In this document: piece after piece, positions 18,663 through 25,853 of the stretch
Position numbering within the stretch: position 1 is the first letter of the stretch
Layout of the letters: each line of letters opens with the position of its first letter
Source: CAVSIS01 sp963814875
Lineage (GTDB): Bacteria; Acidobacteriota; Thermoanaerobaculia; Thermoanaerobaculales; Sulfomarinibacteraceae
NCBI GenBank assembly: GCA_963814875.1
Contig: CAWFFJ010000039.1
Coordinates: 1-25,853 of the forward strand
Length of the DNA: 25,853 bases
Reading direction: 5' to 3'
Made by a program: the position numbers and the translations under genes
The notes under the pieces: model-generated
Seen by the model: the letters and a program-made list of their open reading frames with translations, nothing else
Databases searched by the model: none
What the model was told of the DNA's origin: nothing

Positions 18663-18668
18663 TATACT
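18663..18668 (+). promoter_or_regulatory. Possible -10 element (TATACT) for the dCMP deaminase gene
   Basis: TATACT ends 9 nt before the ATG at 18678, and no good ribosome binding site intervenes (tccggggcc). If used, transcription would start at or next to the start codon, giving a leaderless or nearly leaderless mRNA. No clear -35 was found, as the expected position falls in the filler repeat. Confidence 0.35.
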
Positions 18669-18677
18669 TCCGGGGCC

Positions 18678-19130
18678 ATGGCGCGGGTGAGCTGGGAACG
18701 CTACTTCATGAACCTCGCGGTCCAGGCCGCGACCCGCTCGACCTGCCCGCGAAAGCACGTCGGTGCAGTCATCGTGCGCGACAAGAACGTGCTGTCCACC
18801 GGCTACAACGGTTCCATCCGCGGCGCCCCCCACTGCACCGAGGCCGGGTGCCTGATGGAGAACGGCCACTGCGTGCGCACGGTCCACGCCGAGGCCAACG
18901 CCCTGGTCCAGGCGGCATTCAACGGTGTCCGGCTGGAGAACGCCGAGATCTACGTTACCGCCTCACCGTGCTTCCACTGCTTCAAGCTCATCGTCAATGC
19001 CGGCATCCGGGTAATCCACTACGGCGAGTTCTACCGGGACGAGAGGGTGCTCGCATTCGCGCGTGAGCTCGGCATCGCGATGAACCACCTCGGTCTGGGC
19101 GACGACGAGCCCGAGACGCCAGGAGAATGA
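18678..19130 (+). CDS. dCMP deaminase family protein
   Basis: Zinc-dependent deaminase of 150 residues that probably converts dCMP to dUMP to feed thymidylate synthesis. Family marks in order: WERYFMNLAVQAATRSTCPRKHVGAVIV, the TGYNGSIRGAPHC substrate loop, the HAEANAL zinc/catalytic motif (H70 ligand, E72 proton shuttle), and PCFHC with C98 and C101 as the other zinc ligands. The extra Cys/His residues in PHCTEAGCLMENGHC match the second zinc site seen in ComEB/dCMP deaminases. The ATG at 18678 aligns with the usual start. The stop codon overlaps the start of trmB (ATGA, 4 nt), so the two are co-translated. Other nucleotide deaminases of the same fold cannot be fully excluded. Confidence 0.9.
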   Translation: MARVSWERYFMNLAVQAATRSTCPRKHVGAVIVRDKNVLSTGYNGSIRGAPHCTEAGCLMENGHCVRTVHAEANALVQAAFNGVRLENAEIYVTASPCFHCFKLIVNAGIRVIHYGEFYRDERVLAFARELGIAMNHLGLGDDEPETPGE

Positions 19131-19726
19131 TCGACGTCGACCTCAACGCCGTCGCGGTGCCGTTCATCTGGACCGAGCTTTTCGGACGCGACGCCCCCAC
19201 CGAGGTCGAGATCGGATGCGGCAAGGGACGTTTCCTGCTCGAGCGGGCTGCATCTGAACCAGGGAACAACCTGCTCGCAGTCGAGCGCGCCGCCAAGTAC
19301 CACGCCCTGACCTGCGAGCGTGCCGCCAAACGCGGCCTTGGCAATGTCCGGCTGCTCCGGACGACGGCCGAGGACCTCCTGTTCCGGCTTCTGCGTCCGG
19401 CCTCGGTCTCGGCCGTCTACCTCCTCTTCCCGGATCCGTGGCCGAAGAAGCGCCACCACAAGCGTCGCTTCGTGACGCCCGCCAACGTTGCCGCGGTGAC
19501 GTGGGCCCTGGTTCCCGGCGGTCGGCTGCTGGTCAAGAGCGACCACCCAGACTACGCCGAGGTGATCGAGGACGTCCTCGCAGCGGCGCCGGGGTTCACA
19601 CGGTTGGACGCCGCCGCCGCATTCGGGGACCTCCCCGAAACCGGCTTCGAGCGCAAGTACCGGGACCAGGACCGCACCATCTTCTCGTGGGCGCTGGAGC
19701 GCAGATCGCAAGACGCGAGAAGTTAG
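19127..19726 (+). CDS. trmB: tRNA (guanine-N7-)-methyltransferase
   Basis: SAM-dependent enzyme that makes m7G46 in the variable loop of tRNA. The 199-residue product has the SAM-binding motif EVEIGCGKGRFLLERA (about residues 22-37), the AVERAAKYHAL acidic-loop region and the hallmark FPDPWPKKRHHKRRF (about 103-117). PGGRLLVKSDHPDYAE and a late ETGFERKYRDQDRTIF that contacts tRNA complete the set. It starts inside the dCMP deaminase stop codon. The last eight or so residues (RRSQDARS) are encoded by a short repeat that continues beyond the gene, so the natural C-terminus may have been altered slightly. The SAH it produces is the substrate of AhcY. Confidence 0.95.
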   Translation: MIDVDLNAVAVPFIWTELFGRDAPTEVEIGCGKGRFLLERAASEPGNNLLAVERAAKYHALTCERAAKRGLGNVRLLRTTAEDLLFRLLRPASVSAVYLLFPDPWPKKRHHKRRFVTPANVAAVTWALVPGGRLLVKSDHPDYAEVIEDVLAAAPGFTRLDAAAAFGDLPETGFERKYRDQDRTIFSWALERRSQDARS

Positions 19727-19790
19727 AGGCTAGACGTCAGAACATCACATCTTGCGTTACGTCTTACGTCTTTCGTCTTGCGCCTCACGG
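19707..19790. repeat. Degenerate heptamer repeat and inverted repeat at the trmB end
   Basis: After the trmB stop codon comes a run of heptamers of the form TT(A/T/G)CGTC (ttacgtc, ttacgtc, tttcgtc, ttgcgcc) at about 19756-19784. CGCAAGACG at 19707-19715, inside the last codons of trmB, pairs perfectly with CGTCTTGCG at 19774-19782. The hairpin so formed spans the stop codon and could act as a weak bidirectional stop between trmB and the convergent gene. Confidence 0.5.
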
Positions 19791-21200
19791 CGGGACGACG
19801 AGGCTGCCGGTGATCGTCTCTCCCGTCGAGAGCACGATCTGCCAGCGGATGGTGGCGGTCGATCGCGAACGGGGTAGGCGCACCATCCCGGTGGTCAGCT
19901 TCGCGCCGGGACCGATGAACGTGGTGGCAAAACGTACTGTGGTCACGCCGCGCGCATCGATGCGCCGCCATTCCCCGTCCGACCCCCGGGACCCGAGGCT
20001 GATGCGTTCGAAGTCGCCGCGCTCGTCGGCGGCCAACCCGCCCCCATCCGCGGTGACATCGACCCAGTTGCCGTAGGCGGCCACCGCCGAGGCGAACGGT
20101 CCCGGGTTGGACAGGGTCGCTCGCACACTCCCCCCGCGCCGGTCCGCGGTCACTTTGATCTCGGGCTCGGGACCCTCGCCCCCCAGATAGGCGATCAGAG
20201 CATCTCGCCCGATCCCGAGCCCGCGACCTTCGGGGGGCAGCGACACGAGGTCCCAGCCCCCGACCTCGGGCAGGGCAAGCCGACTGATCGTGCGCAGAGC
20301 CTGGTTCAGCCGCGCGATGTCCATCCAGCGCACCGCCACCTGCTCCCCGGCACGCCACGCGCGGCCGTTCCAGCTCATGGTGCGACGGAAGGTGAAGGTC
20401 CGGTCCAGCGGCGACGACGTCGAGACCTCCGTCGCGCCGCCCTCGACCAGCGCACTGAGCCCTTCGCGCCACTCGGTGAGCGGGGGCTGGCTCTCCGGCT
20501 CGAGCACGATCGCGACCCGCACCCGAGCACCGGTTTCTGCCAACGGAGCGAGCAGCTCGGCGAGCGGCCGGTCGGACGCCCGCGCTCCGCGGCGGAAGGT
20601 GGCCACGGAGCCGAAAGCCGGTATCACCGCCCCCCTAGAGACCGTGACCACACGTCGGGCCTCCTCGTCCGCCAGCTGCTCAGGAAGGAGGACCGGAAGC
20701 ACCGGCACGCTCGAGACCTGGGCGAGACGGGCGACGAACGCCGAGAGGCCGGTCGGGGTGGTGTCGAGATCGAGCAGCAGCTCCGCCGGTACTCCGCTTC
20801 CAAGATCACTCTCGATGCCCCGCCAGAGCACGTCGGCGAGTTCCGGATCGAGCTCCGGACGGAGGCCGTCGAGGCGCAGCACAATGCCGGTCGGGATCGA
20901 ACCAGCGATGGGCGGCGCCGCCACCAGGCGCAGAACCGGTACGTCGCCCGCGAGGCTCGCCACGCCACGGCGCACGACCAACTCGTCGACGCCCCGGCGG
21001 GCGAGCAGGGCCGCAGTCGCAGCGTCAATGCCACCCGCATCGAGCCACACGGCCGACCGCCGCGGGAGCGGAGATTGAGCTCCCCCGATCTGGGCCGGGA
21101 CGGCGCCGCAGGCCGTCATCGCGACCGCCGCAGCCACAGCCACAGCCACAACGACTACAACGAACGCTCGAACGGTGCTCCCCTTCCCCCAGAGCATCAC
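19785..21200 (-). CDS. Unrecognised exported lipoprotein-like protein
   Basis: Product of 471 residues that I cannot assign firmly. The N-terminus has a strongly hydrophobic segment (about 12-28, Val/Ala-rich) followed by MTAC, which loosely fits a lipobox, so it may be a lipoprotein facing the periplasm. The first half alternates strands and helices like a TIM-barrel hydrolase (AVWLDAGGIDAATAALL, GIVLRLDGLRPELD, AELLLDLDTTPTGLSAFVARL, RVRVAIVLEPESQPPL). The 'LLDLD.TP..L..F...L' stretch recalls DUF3142 proteins, but weakly. The second half is beta-rich and ends on a strand pair. The GTG at 21200 or the ATG at 21197 both overlap the kinase stop codon, so it is translationally coupled to the kinase. 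Confidence 0.6.
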   Translation of the reverse strand: MMLWGKGSTVRAFVVVVVAVAVAAAVAMTACGAVPAQIGGAQSPLPRRSAVWLDAGGIDAATAALLARRGVDELVVRRGVASLAGDVPVLRLVAAPPIAGSIPTGIVLRLDGLRPELDPELADVLWRGIESDLGSGVPAELLLDLDTTPTGLSAFVARLAQVSSVPVLPVLLPEQLADEEARRVVTVSRGAVIPAFGSVATFRRGARASDRPLAELLAPLAETGARVRVAIVLEPESQPPLTEWREGLSALVEGGATEVSTSSPLDRTFTFRRTMSWNGRAWRAGEQVAVRWMDIARLNQALRTISRLALPEVGGWDLVSLPPEGRGLGIGRDALIAYLGGEGPEPEIKVTADRRGGSVRATLSNPGPFASAVAAYGNWVDVTADGGGLAADERGDFERISLGSRGSDGEWRRIDARGVTTVRFATTFIGPGAKLTTGMVRLPRSRSTATIRWQIVLSTGETITGSLVVPP

Positions 21201-24200
21201 GCGCCGATCCTAGCAGACGGATCCTGCTCGACCGCAGCCCGCGGCGCCCGCGGGAGCTCAGCGCGGACCACGAGGCCGCGCGACCCGTTGTCCGCTCGCA
21301 CCATCCCCTGGCAGCGGGCCACCACCTGGTGAACCAGCGCGAGCCCGAGCCCGCTGCCGGCCGAGGTCGTCGAGAAGTGAGGGCCGAACAGCTCGCCGAG
21401 CTGGCTCTCGGGAACGCCACCGCCCGTGTCCTCCACCTCGAGCACGATCAGCTCCCCCTCGACCCTGATCCGCACCGCGATCTCCCCGGGCTCGCCGGCC
21501 AGAGCGTCGACACTGTTGCGAACCAGGTTCCCGAGCGCCCGCTGTAGCCACTGCCGGTCGCCCACGACAACCGCGGTCCCGTGAGGTGGCAGCTCGGTCA
21601 CCAGGCGGACGCCCCGACGCGCGAGCACCGCGAGCCCCGCCAGCGCGTCGGGCACCAGCTCCGCGAGATCCGTTCGAACGGCCTCCCAGTGCTCCAGGGC
21701 GACCAGGTTCGAGAACGAGCTCGCCATCGCCTGGAGACGGTCCACCTGGTGAGAGATCTCACGGCACGCCTCCCCGATCAGCGGCTCGAGGTCGGCCCCC
21801 CCGCGCCGGTGCGCCTCCTCGAGCTCCTGCACCCACAGCCGGATCGGCGTCAGGGGGTTCTTGACCTCGTGCGCGACGATCCGTGCGAGCTGGGTGAGCT
21901 GCCGCAGCCGGTCGGCGCGTACAACGTCGGTCACGTCGTCGATCGCCGCCACCAACCCCCGCCCGCCGTCCGGCAGCGGGACCGCCGCGACTCCGACCCG
22001 CCACGTGAGCTCGCGCCCGGCATACGGCTGCACCGTCTCGACCACCGGTCCCTCGTCAGGTCGGTCGGAGCCTGCCATGCGAGCCACGGCCTCGAACACC
22101 GCCGTGCGGTGCTGGGAGAACAGTTCGTCGGCGCTCGGATTGGCGAACCGGACTTCGCCGTCGGCGCCGAGCACCACCACCGCCGGGTCGAGCGTCCCGA
22201 GGGTGATTCGCAGGAGCTCCTCCTGGTGGCGCAGGCTCAGCTCGCGGCGCTCGACCTCGAGGCTCATGGTCCGGACGGCATCGACCACCGCCGCGAGGTC
22301 GGACTCGATGGGCCGGCGCAGGACACCGACCGGCTCGCCGGCGTGGAGGCGCCGGGCGGCCGTCACCAGCTCGTCGAGCGACGCACTCAGCCGGTGTTCG
22401 ACCCGGGAAGTCAGCACCAGGGCGAGCACAGCCGCCAGCGCCGCCCCGGCGAGCAGCCAATCGACCGCGCTCGGCGAGTCTGCAGTCGCGAGCGGGTCCG
22501 GCGGAACCACCTGGAGCAGCAGCCGCTGCCCGGCCACGGTGACCGGTCCGGCCGCGACAAGCTGCCGGCCCGAGCGCACCACGACCGCGGCATCACGACC
22601 GAGCAGGAAGCGGGGGAAGACCTCCTCGACCGGAAGCCCGGGCAGCCGGCCCGTGGCCAGCAGGTCGGGCCGTGACGCCGCGATCGGCGTCGCACCGTCG
22701 AACAGGAGTGTCTCCGCTCCGATGCCCTCCGACAGCCAGCGCGCGACCTCATCGTCGATCCGGTCGACAGCGTCGAGATGATCGGCCGTCCATCGGGCCG
22801 CACGATAGGCATCGAGGCCGATGACCTGCTCCAGTCGGACCTCCTCCTGACGCAGCCGAAGGTGCAGGAACAGTGTGAGGACCACCAGAGGCAGCACGAC
22901 GCCGCCCGCGACCAGGAGGCGCAAGCGTCCGCCGAACGTCGCGACCTGCCCGCGGCGCAGCCGCGGTGGCACTACGACAAGCGTGCCGAGCAGCGCCCAC
23001 AGCACCGCGAGGGCGACCTGGACCACCCAGGCGGCCGGTGCCGGCACGCTCGCCACTGCACACACCAGCCAGTCATCGCGCCGCCACACCCGGGCCGGCC
23101 GCCAGCCATCCCCCACTCGCAGCCGCGCCCAGCCGGCACCGCGATGGAAGAGATCGCCCGCCGCCGCCGCACTCAGCCCTCGGATCTCCGTGTGCAGAGT
23201 GGCCGCGACCGTTCCCGAGCGGGTCAGCACCGCCCACTTCACCGAGCCGCCGGGAGGGCTACGCAGCGAGGCGCCGGGGCTCCAGTCTCGCAGCCAGCCC
23301 CAGGGCTCGCCAGCCGTCTGGAGCTCGAGACCGCCTCCCTGGGGCAGCTCGAGCGGCCACCGGCGCACCGTCCGTGCCGCCGGCGCGGCGACCCCGAGGG
23401 ATCCCCATTGCGACAGCGCGCTCCCGACCTCATCCATGACGGTGAGCAGCGCGGGGCCGCGCCAGGCATCGAGACCCCAGTCGGCGGCGACTGTGGCGGC
23501 GAGGTCGTCAATCCGGCACTGCTGCACGGGGGCCGGTAGGAGATCGTCGAGGCGCACCTCCCCGCGCGGCAGGACGACAGCTGGCGGTGCCGACCGCTGG
23601 CAGCGCAGCAGCTCGAGCGGAAGCCGCGCGATCTCCACTGCGAGACCGATGCCCGCAACCAGCGACGCCACCGCGAGCCGCCGCGCGAGGCCGGAGCTCA
23701 CATCCAAGGAGCGACCCGGCCACCCGAGCACGATCCAGGCGACTGCCGCCATCCACACGCCGCCCCACCCCGGGCTCAGGAAGTGCGGCGGCAGCCAGGC
23801 GCCGAGCACCGGTGCCGCTCCGGCGACTCCCGCCGCAACGGCGGCGGCGAGGCCTGCCAACACCACCACCCGCGCTCGCCGCGCCGGCAGTCGACACGCC
23901 CACCGGAAGATCCCGGCGCCCGCCACCAGCACGACGATCACAAACCCGGCGCCGATCCGGCCGTCCTGCACCGCGGCCAGTGCGACACCGCCCAGCGCGG
24001 CCGCCGCAATCGCGACCTGCGGGCGAACGACGAGCGCCAGGACCGCGAGCAGAACCCAGGGCAGCCACCACACCGCGGGTCCGACAGCGGTTGAGCCGGA
24101 CACCACCGCGACCGGAACCGGGAGGCCCGCCGTCCCCGCGGGCCGGAGCTGCCAGACCGTGGAGCCGCCTTGCCCGAGCCGCAGCGCGCTCCCGCGGGGG

Positions 24201-24841
24201 GCACGCATGCCCCAGGTCTCAACGCTCTCCAGCGGGCTCCACTCGGCGAGTGTGACCGCTCCCGCCAGGCGCCCCTCGAGCAGCATCGGCTCGCGCAGCA
24301 CCAGGGTTGCGCTGCCCGCCGACCAGTCGAGCGCCCATTCGCGTGGCCCGATGGCTCGGGTTCCGGCAGGAAAAGGTCGCGCCGCCCCCGCCCAGGCGAC
24401 GACCCGACCTCGATCGTCGGCGAGGTACAGCGTCCGCTCGCGCCCGCGTCCAAGATGGCGCGCGAGTACCTCGAACGGCAGCTCGGGCTGCAGCGCCTCA
24501 CCGGGAGCGGAGAGGACTCGTTGAAGGTCCGGGTCGGCGACCGTCTCCTCCGCCTGGGCGAGCACGAGTCGCGTGTGCCGGTCGAGCTCCTTCGTGAGCT
24601 CGTCGGGGCTCGTCGTGCCAGGAATGTGCAGCACGGCGAGGATCAGGGCGAGAGCGGCTGCAGACCACGGCAGCAGGTCGCGGCCGCCGGGGCGGGCGAG
24701 CACTGCGAGCAGCACCACCACGGCAGCCAGAGCGGCGGGTGCAGGGTCCCAGCCCGGCCACGGACCGCACAACGCGACCGCCACCAGGGCGAGCCACCAC
24801 GGGCGGGCACGCGGGATGTCGATGCTGCCGGGTTTGCCCAT
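21197..24841 (-). CDS. NtrY-like sensor histidine kinase with large two-part membrane sensor
   Basis: Membrane histidine kinase of 1214 residues. The N-terminal third has membrane segments near 14-32, 34-50 and 57-73, a soluble region (about 80-250), a second cluster of about six segments (255-405), and another soluble region (410-600). Single segments follow near 602-624, 640-662 and 795-812. Then come a HAMP-like linker (812-865), a PAS domain (about 880-965, DPAVVVLGADGEVRFANPSADELF), the H-box RIVAHEVKNPLTPIRL with phosphorylated H991, the N-box NLVRNSVDAL (1105-1114), G1 EDTGGGV (1137-1143), F-box LFGPHFST and G2 GSGLGLA (1162-1168). The H-box is of NtrY type. The ATG at 24841 has no good ribosome binding site. 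No response regulator is in the window; the partner gene downstream overlaps its stop codon. Confidence 0.9.
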   Translation of the reverse strand: MGKPGSIDIPRARPWWLALVAVALCGPWPGWDPAPAALAAVVVLLAVLARPGGRDLLPWSAAALALILAVLHIPGTTSPDELTKELDRHTRLVLAQAEETVADPDLQRVLSAPGEALQPELPFEVLARHLGRGRERTLYLADDRGRVVAWAGAARPFPAGTRAIGPREWALDWSAGSATLVLREPMLLEGRLAGAVTLAEWSPLESVETWGMRAPRGSALRLGQGGSTVWQLRPAGTAGLPVPVAVVSGSTAVGPAVWWLPWVLLAVLALVVRPQVAIAAAALGGVALAAVQDGRIGAGFVIVVLVAGAGIFRWACRLPARRARVVVLAGLAAAVAAGVAGAAPVLGAWLPPHFLSPGWGGVWMAAVAWIVLGWPGRSLDVSSGLARRLAVASLVAGIGLAVEIARLPLELLRCQRSAPPAVVLPRGEVRLDDLLPAPVQQCRIDDLAATVAADWGLDAWRGPALLTVMDEVGSALSQWGSLGVAAPAARTVRRWPLELPQGGGLELQTAGEPWGWLRDWSPGASLRSPPGGSVKWAVLTRSGTVAATLHTEIRGLSAAAAGDLFHRGAGWARLRVGDGWRPARVWRRDDWLVCAVASVPAPAAWVVQVALAVLWALLGTLVVVPPRLRRGQVATFGGRLRLLVAGGVVLPLVVLTLFLHLRLRQEEVRLEQVIGLDAYRAARWTADHLDAVDRIDDEVARWLSEGIGAETLLFDGATPIAASRPDLLATGRLPGLPVEEVFPRFLLGRDAAVVVRSGRQLVAAGPVTVAGQRLLLQVVPPDPLATADSPSAVDWLLAGAALAAVLALVLTSRVEHRLSASLDELVTAARRLHAGEPVGVLRRPIESDLAAVVDAVRTMSLEVERRELSLRHQEELLRITLGTLDPAVVVLGADGEVRFANPSADELFSQHRTAVFEAVARMAGSDRPDEGPVVETVQPYAGRELTWRVGVAAVPLPDGGRGLVAAIDDVTDVVRADRLRQLTQLARIVAHEVKNPLTPIRLWVQELEEAHRRGGADLEPLIGEACREISHQVDRLQAMASSFSNLVALEHWEAVRTDLAELVPDALAGLAVLARRGVRLVTELPPHGTAVVVGDRQWLQRALGNLVRNSVDALAGEPGEIAVRIRVEGELIVLEVEDTGGGVPESQLGELFGPHFSTTSAGSGLGLALVHQVVARCQGMVRADNGSRGLVVRAELPRAPRAAVEQDPSARIGA

Positions 24842-24848
24842 GCCGGCG

Positions 24849-24854
24849 AGTATA
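24849..24854 (-). promoter_or_regulatory. Possible -10 element (TATACT) for the kinase gene
   Basis: On the minus strand TATACT ends 7 nt before the ATG at 24841, with cgccggc between and no ribosome binding site. This is the spacing expected when transcription begins at the start codon itself. No clear -35 was seen at the expected distance. Confidence 0.35.
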
Positions 24855-25047
24855 TCGACGCTGGGGGCGCCCGTATCCCACCGATCCTCCCCGGTCCCCT
24901 GGTCTGCAAGGACTCGCCGCTGCCTCGCGGTTCATTCCTCTGCCCCGAGGGGGACACCGGCCCCGTCGGAGGTCGCTGAGGGGCTCGACCTTTTGCGCAG
25001 GGCGTTTCCGGAAGATGGGCGTCGGGCGGGCCGTTCCGGGCTGGAGA

Positions 25048-25853
25048 CTACCCCTGGGCCGATTCCGCCATCAGTTCGAGGATCTCGTCCGCACGCCGCG
25101 GCAGGGCCGCGGAGAGGTTCTCGTTGCCGTCAACGGTGACCAGGTGGTCGTCTTCGATCCGGATCCCGATTCCCTCATCCTGCAAATAGAGCCCCGGTTC
25201 GTTGGTGACGACCATGCCCGGTGCCAGCGGCCGAACCTCGCCACCCGGGTCGTGCGCCTCGAGGCCGAGGAAGTGGCCGAGCCCATGGATGAAGTGCTGG
25301 CCGAGCCGCTCGCCGCGGGCGTCGCGCAGCGGCGAGTCCTGGAAGGTCTGGTAGGCCACCTTGCGCACGTCGGTGAGGGTCGCCCCGGGCCGGATCGCCG
25401 ATTCGGCCCGATTCCGGGCCTCGAGCACGAGGTCGTAGAGTGCGCGCTGGCGATCGCTGAACAAACCGGAGACCGGGAAGGTGCGGGTGAGATCGCCGCA
25501 GTAGTAGCCCCAGCGCGCACCGATATCGACCACCACCATCTCACCCTCGCGGCACGTCCCGACGTTCTGGTCATAGTGCAGAACGGTGCCGTTGAAGCCC
25601 GAGCCGACAATGGTCGGAAACGACACACTCTCAGCACCGGCGGCGCGGAAGGCGGCGTAGACCGCTCCGTCCACCACACCCTCGCCCACCCCCGGGCGCA
25701 CTACTCGGGCCGCCGCGCGCATGCCGGCGATCGTGGCTGCGATTGCCCCGCGCATCAGCCGGATCTCACCCTCCGCCTTGACAACCCGCAGCTCGGTGAG
25801 CTGGGAGCTGACGTCGCGCACGGTGAAGCTCGGCAGACGCTCGCGCAGCCGAG
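25048..25853 (-). CDS. M24-family Xaa-Pro aminopeptidase (5' end outside window)
   Basis: Dimetal peptidase that removes an N-terminal residue preceding proline. The visible 268 codons cover the catalytic 'pita-bread' domain. They show TELRVVKAEGEIRLMRGAI, the GSGFNGTVLHYDQN strand with a conserved His, metal ligands in VVVDIGARWGYYCGDLTRTFPV (two Asp), HGLGHFLGLEAHD (His), TNEPGLYL (Glu) and GIRIEDDHLV (Glu). All five ligands are present, so it is probably active. The frame remains open to the window edge and reads RLRERLPSFTVRDVSSQL, so the start and N-terminal domain lie beyond it. The GTG at 25821 is an internal codon. Its stop codon is 206 nt upstream of the kinase start, a gap in which no further gene was seen. 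Confidence 0.9.
   Translation of the reverse strand, partial: RLRERLPSFTVRDVSSQLTELRVVKAEGEIRLMRGAIAATIAGMRAAARVVRPGVGEGVVDGAVYAAFRAAGAESVSFPTIVGSGFNGTVLHYDQNVGTCREGEMVVVDIGARWGYYCGDLTRTFPVSGLFSDRQRALYDLVLEARNRAESAIRPGATLTDVRKVAYQTFQDSPLRDARGERLGQHFIHGLGHFLGLEAHDPGGEVRPLAPGMVVTNEPGLYLQDEGIGIRIEDDHLVTVDGNENLSAALPRRADEILELMAESAQG

Larger units (their letters stand above)
18205..18677. other. Gene-free repeat-rich stretch before the dCMP deaminase gene
   Basis: No convincing gene is seen in these 473 nt. It is very GC-rich. A direct repeat pair is visible: 18270-18321 and 18451-18495 share cccgaccccgcc, gctgcctgc and cccccggattcgg, with small gaps. The string ggggtcggga at 18411-18420 is the complement of tcccgacccc at 18269-18278. 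At 18587-18612 and 18631-18647 the filler repeat appears in reverse orientation (cctctgtg..., ctccgtgtctctgtggt). Open frames across it translate to low-complexity Pro/Arg text. Confidence 0.6.

Noticed and set aside
18141..18887. Long minus-strand open frame across the dCMP deaminase start
   Set aside because: Its translation is low-complexity Pro/Arg/Gly text plus the translated filler repeat (TETGKTTETRR), and it overlaps a well-supported gene.

Overview
This is a GC-rich bacterial chromosomal segment. It combines housekeeping genes (ahcY, ndk, a dCMP deaminase, trmB, an M24 aminopeptidase, a Mn-type superoxide dismutase) with a tripartite efflux operon. It also carries a large secreted repeat protein and one accessory patch holding an insertion sequence and dispersed repeats. 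A Gram-negative envelope is implied by the TolC-family and MacA/MacB-type genes. The three C-terminal SLH-like repeats of the big secreted protein, the high GC and the NtrY-like kinase fit an Acidobacteriota-like organism, but that placement is inference and weakly held. No rRNA, tRNA or CRISPR array was seen.

Layout. 1-1509: ahcY behind a strongly folded leader. 1628-7304: plus-strand operon for a TolC-family channel, a Yip1-family membrane protein, a periplasmic adaptor, a MacB-type ATPase and a separate MacB-type permease, the last three with overlapping ends. 7295-10299: minus-strand pair of tandem paralogous membrane proteins resembling GT-C glycosyltransferases. 10512-14625: a very large secreted protein of about ten CnaB-like repeats plus three SLH-like repeats, split by a single-base frameshift near 11082. 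14740-15356: sodA on the minus strand, broken on paper by a missing C in a C-run at codon 9. 15570-15986: ndk.

15987-18677 is the accessory patch. It holds a complete-looking IS110-family element of the IS1111 subgroup with subterminal inverted repeats, apparently inserted into a 'cacagagacacag' filler repeat. It also holds a small four-helix-bundle protein gene next to a very long hairpin, and several short repeat families.

18678-19726: dCMP deaminase and trmB overlap by 4 nt. 19785-24841: a minus-strand pair in which a 1214-residue multi-membrane sensor histidine kinase is followed, with overlapping ends, by an unrecognised lipoprotein-like protein. 25048-25853: an Xaa-Pro aminopeptidase-type gene that runs off the window.

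The most notable points are the IS1111-type element with a candidate bridge-RNA region and a reconstructable target, the Cys-bearing CnaB repeat protein, the long hairpins at 63-137 and 18121-18204, and the two exact single-nucleotide frameshifts, which could be sequence errors.
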